Assembly (NCBI RefSeq): GCF_040536835.1
Contig: NZ_CP159578.1
Coordinates: 3,906,001 to 3,970,000, forward strand
Direction of reading: 5' to 3'
DNA length: 64,000 nt
DNA from: Salinicola endophyticus
GTDB lineage: Bacteria; Pseudomonadota; Gammaproteobacteria; Pseudomonadales; Halomonadaceae
The notes beneath the pieces are model-generated. The model worked only from the letters and a program-made list of their open reading frames with translations. It did no database searches and was not told where the DNA came from. This document shows, one piece after another, positions 1-8,468 of this stretch. A program made the position numbers and the translations under genes. How positions within the stretch are numbered: position 1 is the stretch's first letter; every line of letters begins with the position of its first letter.

Positions 1-2
1 AG

Positions 3-311
3 CGCCAGGATGGCATGGAGATGCTGGGGATCGTTCTGGACAACGCGGGCAAATGGGCGCGTGGCCGGGTCGAGCTGACGCTGTGTGACCATCCTCCCGG
101 CCTGCGTCTGGAAGACGACGGCCCAGGCGTAGCGGACGAGATGCTGGACACGCTGGGTCAGCGTGGCTGGCGCCTGGACGAACAGCGTCGAGGCCATGGT
201 CTGGGGCTCTCGATCCTCGCCCAGCTCGTCGATCGCTACGGCGGCCGAGTGCGCTACGCGAAGGCGACACTGGGCGGGCTGCGCGTCGAGATCGATATCC
301 CGACGGCCTGA
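3..311 (+). CDS. Sensor histidine kinase, C-terminal part (PhoQ-like), 5' end outside window
   Basis: Only the ATP-binding end of a two-component sensor kinase lies in the window; the frame is open to the left edge. The N box is seen as LGIVLDNAGKWA, the G1 box as DDGPGV and the G2 box as RGHGLGLSI, which is the order of a HATPase_c domain. The N-box wording is closest to PhoQ-type kinases, which sense divalent cations or antimicrobial peptides in the inner membrane and phosphorylate a PhoP-type regulator; that assignment is an inference from this short stretch. It reads towards the copper operon but is separated from it by a palindromic element that begins at its stop codon. It could instead be a copper-sensing CopS kinase, although CopS partners usually show a different N box. 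Confidence 0.8.
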   Translation, partial: RQDGMEMLGIVLDNAGKWARGRVELTLCDHPPGLRLEDDGPGVADEMLDTLGQRGWRLDEQRRGHGLGLSILAQLVDRYGGRVRYAKATLGGLRVEIDIPTA

Positions 312-453
312 GAGGGTGTTTACAAAATGCCTGCGCTCGACAATACGGCGTTGAAATCGACCTCAAAATACTCATTTACCCCTTGTAAACTCCGCTTTTT
401 CGGCCGATTTCGCCTTGTCTTGCCTTCGCTCGTCGAATTTGTAAACACCCTCT
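311..453. repeat. Palindromic miniature element, copy 1
   Basis: This 143-bp stretch begins and ends with perfect 16-bp inverted repeats, AGAGGGTGTTTACAAA at 311-326 and its complement at 438-453. It starts on the last base of the kinase stop codon. A near copy in the opposite orientation is at 62389-62540. It has no coding capacity. The form (short, terminal inverted repeats, dispersed, intergenic) fits a MITE or a large REP-like element. The sequence TGAG occurs at both edges (309-312 and 453-456), but this is too short to call a target duplication. Confidence 0.8.
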
Positions 454-464
454 GAGGGGACATC

Positions 465-504
465 GAAAAACGTCACGTTGACGATGCCGACAGTGGCGTT
501 TTTC
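465..504. promoter_or_regulatory. Inverted repeat upstream of the copper operon
   Basis: GAAAAACGTCAC at 465-476 and GTGGCGTTTTTC at 493-504 form an inverted repeat with one mismatch in twelve positions and a 16-bp spacer. It lies about 60 bp before the cupredoxin start. It could be an operator for a copper-responsive regulator or a terminator for the kinase gene (it ends in a T run). The sequence alone does not decide. Confidence 0.4.
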
Positions 505-562
505 AGGTTCCTCTCAGCAAGCAGGCGCAGGATGCAGACAATGTCTGCTGCGGAGCTTGCTC

Positions 563-1051
563 ATGAAAGCCCTACTGATCACCAGTCTGCTCATTCTCAC
601 CTCCCCGGCGCTGGCCGATGCCAGTCACGACCACACTTCCGACTCTGCTTCCGCCTCGGGCGACGCATCGGCGGTGACGCGCACTATCGAGATCAAGGCC
701 GGAAGCATGTGGTTCGACCCCGCTCGACTGCAGATTGCCCCGGGGGCCACCGTGCGCTTTCGCATTCAGAACGTATCCATGCTCCCCCACGAGTTCTCGA
801 TCGGCAGCGCCGACATGCAGCGCCGACACCAAGAGATGATGCAACACAACGACGGCCGTCACGGTGCAGGCCATCACGGCGATGGCCACGACGACATGAT
901 GTCGACATCGGTCACCATCGAGCCCGGTGCCACGCAAACCCTGATATGGACCGCGCCCCTTCAGGGGGAGCGTGTCGAGTACGCCTGCTTCCTCCCCGGC
1001 CATTACGAAGCCGGCATGAAGGGTGTCGTGACGCTGAGTTCAGCGTCGTGA
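563..1051 (+). CDS. Periplasmic cupredoxin-like copper-binding protein
   Basis: A 162-residue protein with an N-terminal signal peptide (MKALLITSLLILTSPALA) and a plastocyanin-like fold. Candidate copper ligands are seen as the MLPHEF segment and as the late CFLPGHYEAGM segment, the usual Cys-x(n)-His-x(n)-Met arrangement of a type 1 copper site. A His/Met-rich insert (HHGDGHDDMM) in the middle could bind extra copper. ATG 563 is preferred over TTG 557 because GGAG at 552-555 is well placed. It is the first gene of a cop operon, 37 bp before copA. Related proteins (CopI-type cupredoxins) carry or buffer periplasmic copper. The exact partner is not visible here. Confidence 0.85.
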   Translation: MKALLITSLLILTSPALADASHDHTSDSASASGDASAVTRTIEIKAGSMWFDPARLQIAPGATVRFRIQNVSMLPHEFSIGSADMQRRHQEMMQHNDGRHGAGHHGDGHDDMMSTSVTIEPGATQTLIWTAPLQGERVEYACFLPGHYEAGMKGVVTLSSAS

Positions 1052-1088
1052 GCCGTGCGCGCCCCTCAGTCACCTGGAGCTGTCTGTC

Positions 1089-2984
1089 ATGACATCACGT
1101 GTAACGGATGAAAGTCGCCGCCGCCTACTCCTGGCCCTGGCCGGGACGGGAGCGCTGGCAGGGCTGGAGGCACTGCTGCCGGGCTACGCCCGCGGGGCGC
1201 CGCTGACCCCGCGGGCGGGTAATGCGGCACAGGTGAATGGCGGTGTGCCCGGCCCGGTCCTGCTGGATTTCGACGTGCGTCGTGAACGCGTCGCCATCGC
1301 TGGCGGCCATGGCAGCGGTATTACCATCAACCGTTCGATCCCGGCCCCACTGGTCGAGTTGTGGGAAGGGCAGCAGGCCCATCTACGCATCCACAATCAT
1401 CTCGATGAAGACACCTCGATCCACTGGCATGGCCTGCTGTTGCCCTTCCAGATGGATGGTGTGCCCGGGGTTTCCTTTCCCGGCATCGCGCCGGGCGAGA
1501 CCTTCGAGGTGCGCTTTCCCGTTCGCCAGAGTGGTACCTACTGGTATCACAGCCACTCCGGCATGCAGGAGCAGAAAGGGCTGACCGGCCCGCTGGTGGT
1601 TCATCCTGCGTCACCGCACCGTGTCACGGCGGACCGGGAGTTCGTGGTCATGCTCAACGACTGGACCTTCGACGACCCGCACCGAATCATGGCCCGGCTG
1701 AAAAGCTCGGGGGAGTACTACAACTTCAACCAGCGCACGGTGGGAGATTTCTTCGACGCGGTGGAGAAGGAGGGCTGGGCCGCTACCGTCAGAGATCGTC
1801 TGGCCTGGAACAACATGCGCATGAGCCCTCGCGATATCGCCGACGTCACGGGCGCCACCTACAGCTATCTCATGAACGGGCTGCATCCTGCCGTGGGCTG
1901 GGAGGGCGTGTTCCGTCCCGGCGAGCGTATCCGGCTGCGGGTGATCAACGCCTCGGCGATGACCTATTTCAATTTCCGCATCCCGGGGCTGGCCATGACG
2001 GTTGTCGGCGCCGATGGCGAGCAGGTCGAACCGGTCGACACCGATGAGTTCCAGATCGGTGTGGCAGAAACCTATGATGTCATCGTCGAACCACAGGCGG
2101 ATCGAGCGTATACGCTGGTGGCGGAGTCGATGGATCGAAGCGGTCAGGCTCTGGGCACGCTGACGCCTCGCCCCGGTATGCGCGCGGCGGTGCCAGACCT
2201 TCGAAAGCCGCCCCAGCGCACCATGATGGACATGGGCATGGACCACGGTGGCATGGCCGGCATGGCCGGCATGTCTGGCATGACCCATGGCGCCTCAGCC
2301 TCGAAGGGCATGGACCACGGCGGCATGGCCGGCATGTCTGGCATGAACCACGGCGCCTCAGCTTCGAAGGGCATGGACCACGGCGGCATGGCCGGCATGA
2401 ACCACGGTGCGATGGAAGCAGGCGGTGGCATGGGCCCGGTCGTGGGTCAACATGGCCCCGGCGATCATGGCCCGGGCAACATCAACGTGGCTGAGACGCT
2501 ACGCTATCGACTGGGCGAGCCGGGGACAGGACTCGAAGACGTCGGTCATCGCGTCCTCACCTACAGCCAGTTGCGTAACGTCCGGCCCATGCGCGATCAG
2601 CGTCCGCCGTCACGTACCATCGAGCTGCATCTGACCGGCAACATGGAGCGTTACATGTGGTCGTTCGACGGCGTGAAGTACTCCGAATCCGAACCCATCG
2701 ATATCGTGCTGGGAGACCGGATCCGACTGGTGTTGATCAACGACACCATGATGGAGCATCCCATTCACCTGCACGGCATGTTCATGGAGCTGGAGAACGG
2801 TCAGGGAGATCGGCTCCCCTTCAAGCACACCCTGAGCGTGCTGCCGGCGTCGCGTGCCTCGCTGTTGTTGACGGCAGACGAGCCGGGACGCTGGGCCTTC
2901 CACTGTCATCTGCTGTATCACATGGATGCCGGCATGTTCCGGGTCGTACGCGTCGCACCGGCGGAGGTCCTGTCTCATGTCTGA
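1089..2984 (+). CDS. copA: Multicopper oxidase CopA, copper resistance
   Basis: A 631-residue exported multicopper oxidase. It starts with a twin-arginine signal (SRRRLLLALAG, residues 9-19). The four copper-binding motifs are all present: HWHG at 112-115, YHSH at 153-156, HPIHLHG at 557-563 and HCHLLYHMDAGM at 605-616. CopA-family oxidases act in the periplasm, oxidising Cu(I) and sequestering copper through Met-rich segments. Here residues about 379-447 form a repetitive MDHGGMAGM region. The gene sits between the cupredoxin gene and copB and overlaps copB by 8 bp, so translation is probably coupled. Length and motif order match PcoA/CopA rather than CueO. Regulation is probably by copper, but no certain operator was found. 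Confidence 0.95.
   Translation: MTSRVTDESRRRLLLALAGTGALAGLEALLPGYARGAPLTPRAGNAAQVNGGVPGPVLLDFDVRRERVAIAGGHGSGITINRSIPAPLVELWEGQQAHLRIHNHLDEDTSIHWHGLLLPFQMDGVPGVSFPGIAPGETFEVRFPVRQSGTYWYHSHSGMQEQKGLTGPLVVHPASPHRVTADREFVVMLNDWTFDDPHRIMARLKSSGEYYNFNQRTVGDFFDAVEKEGWAATVRDRLAWNNMRMSPRDIADVTGATYSYLMNGLHPAVGWEGVFRPGERIRLRVINASAMTYFNFRIPGLAMTVVGADGEQVEPVDTDEFQIGVAETYDVIVEPQADRAYTLVAESMDRSGQALGTLTPRPGMRAAVPDLRKPPQRTMMDMGMDHGGMAGMAGMSGMTHGASASKGMDHGGMAGMSGMNHGASASKGMDHGGMAGMNHGAMEAGGGMGPVVGQHGPGDHGPGNINVAETLRYRLGEPGTGLEDVGHRVLTYSQLRNVRPMRDQRPPSRTIELHLTGNMERYMWSFDGVKYSESEPIDIVLGDRIRLVLINDTMMEHPIHLHGMFMELENGQGDRLPFKHTLSVLPASRASLLLTADEPGRWAFHCHLLYHMDAGMFRVVRVAPAEVLSHV
2224..2430 (+). repeat. In-frame tandem repeats coding the Met-rich segment of CopA
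   Basis: Imperfect direct repeats coding for variants of MDHGGMAGM-SGMNHGASASKG, about two and a half long units with shorter GGCATG-based subrepeats. All units keep the reading frame. Met- and His-rich repeats in CopA proteins bind copper. The number of units is likely to vary between strains through slippage. Confidence 0.8.
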
Positions 2985-3756
2985 TTCGAGGATTGTCTCG
3001 TGTGGCTTACTGACGCTGGCGCTTGCGCTGCCGTCGCTTGCAACGGCCGGTCAGCATGGTCGTGCCAGTGTGGACAGCGTGATCCCCGAAGGGCCGCTCA
3101 GTGCGCATAGCGGCTCACCGGCCGACTGGCCCGAGCCTCTTTATGACGATGCGATCTTCAGTCAGGTGATGGTCGACCGACTCGAATATCGCGACAGTGC
3201 CGGTGCGCCCAACGCCTGGCTGTGGGATGCCCAGGGCTGGGTCGGTAACGATACGCAGCGCTTCTGGTGGAAAAGCGAGGGGGAAGGGCCGATCAATGGT
3301 GGCAGCCCGGAGAGCAGCAACCTGGAGCTGCTTTATAGCCGCATCATCTCGCCCTTCTGGAACCTGCAGGCGGGGGTGCGCCAGAACTTCAATCCCGACC
3401 CGGATCGACGCTTTGCGGTGATCGGTCTGCAGGGGCTGGCCCCTCTGATGCTGGAGACCGATACGGCGCTCTACGTCAGTGATGACGGTGACGTCAGCAT
3501 GGGTGCTGAGTTCGAATACGACATGCTCCTTACCCAGCGGTGGGTGTTGCAGCCGCGTATGGAGGTCTCGGCATCACTGCAGGATGTTCCGGAATACGGC
3601 CTCCGGCAGGGGCTCAACAGCAGCGAGGTTGGCCTGCGTTTGCGTTATGAACTGATGCGCGAGATCAGCCCTTATATCGGCGTGAGTCATGAGCGTGACC
3701 ACGATCACGACGAATCTACCACCGCGCTGGTGGTCGGGCTGCGCGCCTGGTACTGA
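2977..3756 (+). CDS. copB: Outer-membrane copper resistance protein CopB
   Basis: A 259-residue protein with a Sec signal (CGLLTLALALPSLATA) and the CopB family pattern. It has a start-proximal segment ending in MVDRLEYR, a long beta-strand-rich body, and a C-terminus ending in an aromatic residue (VGLRAWY) as expected of an outer-membrane barrel. ATG 2977 is chosen because GGAGG at 2963-2967 precedes it and because the signal peptide then begins at the N-terminus. It overlaps copA by 8 bp. CopB proteins act with CopA in copper resistance, probably at the outer membrane. This version lacks the long Met-rich N-terminal repeat found in some CopB proteins. Confidence 0.9.
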   Translation: MSDSRIVSCGLLTLALALPSLATAGQHGRASVDSVIPEGPLSAHSGSPADWPEPLYDDAIFSQVMVDRLEYRDSAGAPNAWLWDAQGWVGNDTQRFWWKSEGEGPINGGSPESSNLELLYSRIISPFWNLQAGVRQNFNPDPDRRFAVIGLQGLAPLMLETDTALYVSDDGDVSMGAEFEYDMLLTQRWVLQPRMEVSASLQDVPEYGLRQGLNSSEVGLRLRYELMREISPYIGVSHERDHDHDESTTALVVGLRAWY

Positions 3757-3920
3757 TCTTCGAGGCATGATCGGGCATTTCGATCGGCGCCAGCGACACC
3801 TCCGGTCAACATTGTCTATTTTTAAACGCGGCGGGGTTTTAAAAGCGGCGGATATGAGCGATTTGCCCGCCTGAGGCCACATGCGATGACAGGACGTCAC
3901 GGATAACAGGGAGATCTCCC

Positions 3921-4697
3921 ATGAGCAGCACAGCCACTGACAGCAGAGATGGCCAGCATCGAAAGGCTATCCTCTATCGCATGGTGATGACCGACCACCG
4001 CTGCCCCTTCGGACTCAAGACGAAAGCGCTGCTGGCGCGCAAGGGCTTCGAGGTCGAGGATCACTGGCTGACCTCCCGCGAGGAGGTCGATCGCTTCAAG
4101 GCCGAGCACGGGGTCGATACAACGCCGCAGACCTTCATCGGCGGCGAGCGTATCGGTGGCTACACCGAGGTGCGCGAGTATTTTGGCAAGCGTGTGAAAA
4201 AAGAGGGCGAGACCACTTATCAGCCGGTCATCGCCATCTTCGCCGTCGCCTTCCTGACGGGGCTGGCCATCAGTTGGGCGGTGTATGGCAGCGTCTTCAC
4301 CGGTCGCGCGCTGGAGTGGTTCATTGCCGTGGCGATGACGCTGCTGGGGGTGCAAAAGCTGCAGGATGTCGAGAGCTTCTCGACCATGTTCCTCAACTAC
4401 GATCTGCTCGCACAGCGCCACGTGCGCTACGGCTACGTCTACCCCTTCGCCGAAACCCTGGCCGGGGTCTTGATGATCGCCGGCACGCTGATCTGGATCG
4501 CTGCGCCGGTGGCGCTGATCATCGGCGGCGTGGGGGCCGTCTCGGTGTTCAAGGCGGTCTATATCGACAAGCGCGAGCTGAAGTGTGCCTGTGTGGGCGG
4601 TAACAGCAACGTGCCGCTGGGTTTTCTGTCACTGACCGAAAACCTGATGATGATATTGATGGGTCTCTGGATGCCGCTGCGAATGCTGGCAGGATGA
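3921..4697 (+). CDS. Glutaredoxin-MauE membrane fusion protein
   Basis: A 258-residue protein with two parts. Residues about 15-90 form a glutaredoxin-like domain with a CPFG motif (one active-site cysteine instead of CPYC), a TPQTF cis-proline loop and a GGY glutathione-site motif. Residues about 100-258 hold several hydrophobic segments typical of MauE/DoxX-type redox membrane proteins, with a conserved KCACVGG motif before the last helix. The likely role is thiol-disulfide exchange between a soluble thioredoxin-like domain and the membrane part. The substrate is unknown. AGGGAG precedes the ATG. It lies 164 bp after copB with a possible promoter between, so a link to copper or thiol stress is suggested but unproven. 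Confidence 0.8.
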   Translation: MSSTATDSRDGQHRKAILYRMVMTDHRCPFGLKTKALLARKGFEVEDHWLTSREEVDRFKAEHGVDTTPQTFIGGERIGGYTEVREYFGKRVKKEGETTYQPVIAIFAVAFLTGLAISWAVYGSVFTGRALEWFIAVAMTLLGVQKLQDVESFSTMFLNYDLLAQRHVRYGYVYPFAETLAGVLMIAGTLIWIAAPVALIIGGVGAVSVFKAVYIDKRELKCACVGGNSNVPLGFLSLTENLMMILMGLWMPLRMLAG

Positions 4698-4764
4698 CCT
4701 GCCAGTGCCCCCGACAGCGTCGCTGTCCACGGCCACCGCTCTTGGCTTGCGGGGGCCGACTGCC

Positions 4765-4858
4765 GGCAGAATGCCAGGCATATCCCGCGAGGAGCGCCCC
4801 ATGACGTCTCGTACCCTGCATCGCCACCACCACTGGGTCCTCGACATGGACGGGACGC
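4765..4858 (+). repeat. Left 94-bp direct repeat flanking the pyochelin island
   Basis: Matches 30913-31006 in 88 of 94 positions by eye. It covers 36 bp upstream and the first 58 bp of the HAD phosphatase gene. Similarity stops abruptly at 4858, where island sequence begins. It marks the left boundary of the inserted segment. Confidence 0.85.
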
Positions 4859-4899
4859 GAAAGGTGCGAGGCGAATCAACGACATGTCAAAACGGATGA
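4801..4899 (+). pseudogene. Truncated 5' fragment of HAD phosphatase gene
   Basis: The frame begins MTSRTLHRHHHWVLDMDGT, almost identical to the first 19 residues of the intact HAD protein starting at 30949, then continues into 13 unrelated residues and a stop. It keeps the ribosome-binding region (CGAGGAG) and the DxDGT nucleophile motif but lacks all the rest of the enzyme. It is best read as a remnant left when the pyochelin island was inserted or when the locus was duplicated. Confidence 0.8.
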
Positions 4900-4935
4900 A
4901 GAAATTGCCGTGCAGACGACCCTAGCATCTGCCCT

Positions 4936-5661
4936 TCACGAGCCATCGTCCGCCGTGGGATACCAGCGTTTCAGCTCGACATCTGCACTGGGATAGCCAG
5001 CCACAACTGCGAGCTGTACGTCCTCCCGTAAAGCGCGTTGATGTACCGACCAGCCCGGCCAGGAACTCAGCCGGTGATGGTGATCGTCTATGCGCCACGC
5101 TCCAGCTTGCCACGTGCATTCGATCGAAGCAGGTGACACGCTCAGCCCCTTGCCCAGCGCTTTCAACCAGGCTTCCTTGAGCGTCCAGCGCCGGATAAAG
5201 GCTTGGCCTCTGTCCGCCGCCGCAAAGGATTCGTGATGGGCCTTCTCCGCTTCACTGAAACACAGCCCGATGAGGGGCTGAGGATCAGGCAACGTCGAGG
5301 ATGTCTCGATATCCACACCGACCTCCCCGCCCCTGGAGACGGCAACCGCGGCGCACGTCGAGATATGCGATAGATTGACATACAGCGGCGCCAGTGTGGG
5401 ATTGAGAATCCACGGCTTACCAAAGTCATTTGTCTGAAAGCGCCAGGATGCCGGCTCGACATGCGGCTCGTATCGACTCAAGACCCAGCGCAGCATGACG
5501 TGACTGACCAGATATTGGCGACGTGAGTCCCGGTATCGAAAAGCAGCCATCGCATCACGTTCCTGCGCTGACAGGAGACCGGCGAGGCTGGCAGGAAGCA
5601 CACATTGTCGCGGGTCGCAAAACCAAATCTCGATATGACGCCTATCGGACCCGACTGCCAT
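4936..5661 (-). CDS. Sfp-type 4'-phosphopantetheinyl transferase
   Basis: A 241-residue enzyme of the Sfp/HetI/PcpS class. The two signature motifs are present: VGVDIE near residue 115 (magnesium-binding Asp and Glu) and RRWTLKEAWLKALGKGL near residues 157-173. It transfers the phosphopantetheine arm of coenzyme A to carrier-protein serines, here most likely the ArCP and PCP domains of PchE and PchF. The gene is 60 bp downstream of fptX in the same direction and so is probably the last gene of the fpt operon. Pseudomonas aeruginosa keeps its corresponding gene elsewhere, so placement inside the island is notable. GGGAG lies just before the ATG. Confidence 0.9.
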   Translation of the reverse strand: MAVGSDRRHIEIWFCDPRQCVLPASLAGLLSAQERDAMAAFRYRDSRRQYLVSHVMLRWVLSRYEPHVEPASWRFQTNDFGKPWILNPTLAPLYVNLSHISTCAAVAVSRGGEVGVDIETSSTLPDPQPLIGLCFSEAEKAHHESFAAADRGQAFIRRWTLKEAWLKALGKGLSVSPASIECTWQAGAWRIDDHHHRLSSWPGWSVHQRALREDVQLAVVAGYPSADVELKRWYPTADDGS

Positions 5662-5721
5662 CGCTCATCTCCCTGTGCCGTCGAGGGGGCCGGTTCTGCC
5701 CGCAACTGCCAAGGCTAACGT

Positions 5722-6966
5722 TCACTCGATTCCCCTTTTCATCCCCACTGAGACGCTTCCCTCTCGCGCCTGCAGGCGCAGGGCCACGACCAGCGCCAGC
5801 AGCGCCAGCGCACCACCACTGATAAAGCCACCCGCGTAGCCGATCTGCGCGGTGAGCGTAACCAGAAACGAGGACGCCAGCATTTCACCGAGATCGCGAG
5901 TGCTTTGGACCGCCGTCACATCGGTGCCCGCCTGGCTGCCCTGACCGGCGACGCGCATCGCTGCCGTCAGTATTGCTACCGAGGTGATGCCGCTGGACAG
6001 CGAACCGATGATCACGCAAGTCCACACCAACTCGTCGCTCAGCGTGAGCCAGCGCCCGGCCTGCAGAGACCAGAGCAGGGCCGAGCATCCGCCGAGTACC
6101 ACCCCGAAGGCCAATCCCCACCACAGACCAACGTGCCGGATCAACCACGCGCCGCCCCCGCAGCCCAGGAACACCGTGACCAGCCCGCCGCTCATGCCCA
6201 GCCGGCCAATGTCCTGCAGCGCCCAGCCGGCATCGCTCAGGTAGAGCTTGGAGAGGCCGAAGCCGGATACCGCGGTCATCGCCGACAGCAATGCCAGCAC
6301 CAGCAGCGACGACGCCAACGGCCGGCGCAGGAAGCACGACAGGCTGGCCTTGGCAGCCGCCCCCGGCGGACGCTCGCGAGGGTCTTCCCGATCCAGTGCG
6401 AACACGCAGCACAAGCTTGCCAGCGGCACACAGGCCAGGATCAAACAGGACACCCGCGTACTCAGTTGACCACTGAGAATCAGACTGCCGGCGCCACCGG
6501 CGAAGAAACCGATCATCACCCCAGCGATCTGGATAGCGTTGACCTTGGCCAGCAGATCACCGCTGAAGTGCTCCGCCGCCATGCCGTCGGTGGCGATGTC
6601 CTGGGTCGCACTGGCCAGCGACGCCACTGCCAGTAGCCCTACCGCCCAGCCAGCGTTATCCACGCCGATCCCGAGCGCGGCAAGGCTAAGCAGGCAGACG
6701 ACAACGCCGCCCTGCATCGGCAATATCCAGCTGCGCCGCCGACCGAGCCGTCGCGACCAATGGTTGTCGACCCAAGGTGCCCAGAGGAACTTGAGCACCC
6801 AGGGCAACCCCACCAGCGGCAGGAAGGCCAGCGCACGCAGCGGCGCGCCCTCCTGGCGCAGCAGCGTCGGCAACGCGTCCATGGCCAAGCCGATGGGAAT
6901 GCCTTGCGACAGGTAAAGCAACGCCAGGGTGACGACCAGGCGGCGGTGACGATACAGCTCAAGCAT
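5722..6966 (-). CDS. fptX: Pyochelin permease FptX (RhtX/FptX family MFS)
   Basis: A 414-residue inner-membrane protein of the RhtX/FptX family, related to AmpG and acetyl-CoA transporters. It opens with LYLSQGIPIGLAMDALP, followed by an FLWAPWVDN segment typical of the AmpG-like group, and has about twelve hydrophobic segments. In Pseudomonas FptX imports ferric pyochelin from periplasm to cytoplasm as a single-subunit permease. The start at 6966 has GGAGA upstream and overlaps fptC by 8 bp. Its place as last of the four fpt genes matches P. aeruginosa. Confidence 0.92.
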   Translation of the reverse strand: MLELYRHRRLVVTLALLYLSQGIPIGLAMDALPTLLRQEGAPLRALAFLPLVGLPWVLKFLWAPWVDNHWSRRLGRRRSWILPMQGGVVVCLLSLAALGIGVDNAGWAVGLLAVASLASATQDIATDGMAAEHFSGDLLAKVNAIQIAGVMIGFFAGGAGSLILSGQLSTRVSCLILACVPLASLCCVFALDREDPRERPPGAAAKASLSCFLRRPLASSLLVLALLSAMTAVSGFGLSKLYLSDAGWALQDIGRLGMSGGLVTVFLGCGGGAWLIRHVGLWWGLAFGVVLGGCSALLWSLQAGRWLTLSDELVWTCVIIGSLSSGITSVAILTAAMRVAGQGSQAGTDVTAVQSTRDLGEMLASSFLVTLTAQIGYAGGFISGGALALLALVVALRLQAREGSVSVGMKRGIE

Positions 6967-8467
6967 GGCGATCTCCGATGATCCGAGAGTGGCTTAAATG
7001 TCGAGCGGCCCGAGCTTGCTTACAGACATGGCGGATGAGCAGCAAGCCGCAGCAGAGCAGCGTCACATCCGCTCCCAGGGTGGGTAACCGCCCTTGGCTC
7101 AACCAGAGGATGAGATGCATGACCGCAGCCGTCAGGCAGGCCAGCCCCGCGCTGCCGAGCAGCCAGCGCGTCGGTGGCCACCCCTTGATGGGGGCCAGCG
7201 CCGCGAGCACGCAGGCGGACCATACGCCGACGAGCAGTCGGCCCGGCCAGGGGCCGCTCAGTATGCTTTGCGGCAGGAGTTGCAGTGCCAAAAGAAGCAG
7301 CGCCGCGGCGGTGACCAGACCGACGCAGACGCCCTGGCTCAGGCGCAGGAGAATCGTCACGCGCGCCGCTGACGCCGCCCGTCGCCGTTGCAGCCACAGA
7401 TACAGCCCCGTGGCACAGAGCAGGCAGGCGCCGAGTCCCATGGTCAGATGCAGGCCGCGCAGCACGGCCGACCAGCCCGGCCCCAGCCATTGATAGTGAG
7501 CGAAGTGCAAGGGCTGCACGGCGATGAAGGCGCGCAGCCAGGCACCCCGCTGCGCCGAACTGTGTTCCTCGAGGAGCGTGCCATCAGCGAGCCGGTAGCG
7601 GTGGCGCTCGAAATTGGCGGTACTCGGCAAGCCCCGCTGCACCCCCGCGATCTCCACGCTGGCTGCAGCGTCGTCAGCGTTGACGAGGGTCAACCGCTGC
7701 GCCATGAAGCCCGGCGACCGTGCGGCATCGCGAGCCAGCAGCGCATCGAGATCGACGCGCGTCTCGAGCGGCCTGCCCACGGCGGCCGGAGGAGGCGCCC
7801 CCATGAGCGCCGCGAAGACCTGCCGAGGCTGCTCGGGATAGGCCACCGGCGCCAGCAGCAGCGTGCCCAGCGCCCCCAATCCGCTCAGAGCCCCGGTGAG
7901 ACTGAACAGCAACAGCCACGGCAGCCCCCATAGGCCAATGAGGCCATGCAGGTCGAATAGCGCCAGGCGCAGACCACGATCACGCCGCCAGCGCCATAGC
8001 TCACGCCAGCGGCGACCATGCAACAGCACGCCAGCCACACAGAGAACGAACAGCAGCACGCCGGACAGACTGATCACCACCCGTCCCGGAAAGCCGATGA
8101 AGAGGCTCTTGTGGAGATTCAGCAGGATATCCAACGACGGGATGTCGTCGAGTCGCCGACCATCGTGCGCATCGAACGTAAGCTGACAGTTCAAATGCGC
8201 ATCGCAGACGCGGAAGGCGGCACGCTCGGCACTGGGGAGCACGATGCTGACATGGCGCGTATCGACGCCCGCTTCGCGTGCCCGGGCCACGGCCCGCTCG
8301 ATCGTCATGCGTGTTGACGATACCGGCGGTGGACGCAGCCAGTCGTTCAACACCTCGTGCCCGAGACTCCAGGCACCGCTGAACAGCACCACGAAGAGCA
8401 CCACGCCGAACAGGGCCCCCGCGCCACCATGCAGTGCCAACAGCAGGGCACGATTGGGCATGGCCAT
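6959..8467 (-). CDS. fptC: PepSY-domain membrane protein FptC
   Basis: A 502-residue PepSY-associated transmembrane protein. An N-terminal membrane helix (ALFGVVLFVVLFSGAW) is followed by a periplasmic domain, further helices, a second PepSY-like region and a C-terminal helix bundle. Proteins of this family near siderophore receptors are thought to act as inner-membrane ferric-siderophore reductases or uptake partners. The gene order fptA-fptB-fptC-fptX supports the name. It is one base from fptB and overlaps fptX by 8 bp, so the genes are probably co-translated. The enzymatic role is inferred from the family only. Confidence 0.85.
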   Translation of the reverse strand: MAMPNRALLLALHGGAGALFGVVLFVVLFSGAWSLGHEVLNDWLRPPPVSSTRMTIERAVARAREAGVDTRHVSIVLPSAERAAFRVCDAHLNCQLTFDAHDGRRLDDIPSLDILLNLHKSLFIGFPGRVVISLSGVLLFVLCVAGVLLHGRRWRELWRWRRDRGLRLALFDLHGLIGLWGLPWLLLFSLTGALSGLGALGTLLLAPVAYPEQPRQVFAALMGAPPPAAVGRPLETRVDLDALLARDAARSPGFMAQRLTLVNADDAAASVEIAGVQRGLPSTANFERHRYRLADGTLLEEHSSAQRGAWLRAFIAVQPLHFAHYQWLGPGWSAVLRGLHLTMGLGACLLCATGLYLWLQRRRAASAARVTILLRLSQGVCVGLVTAAALLLLALQLLPQSILSGPWPGRLLVGVWSACVLAALAPIKGWPPTRWLLGSAGLACLTAAVMHLILWLSQGRLPTLGADVTLLCCGLLLIRHVCKQARAARHLSHSRIIGDRHA

Positions 8468-8468
8468 C

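Noticed and set aside
478..1092. A 204-codon frame over the cupredoxin gene
   Set aside because: Shifted reading with Arg/His-rich composition. The cupredoxin frame has the signal peptide and copper ligands.
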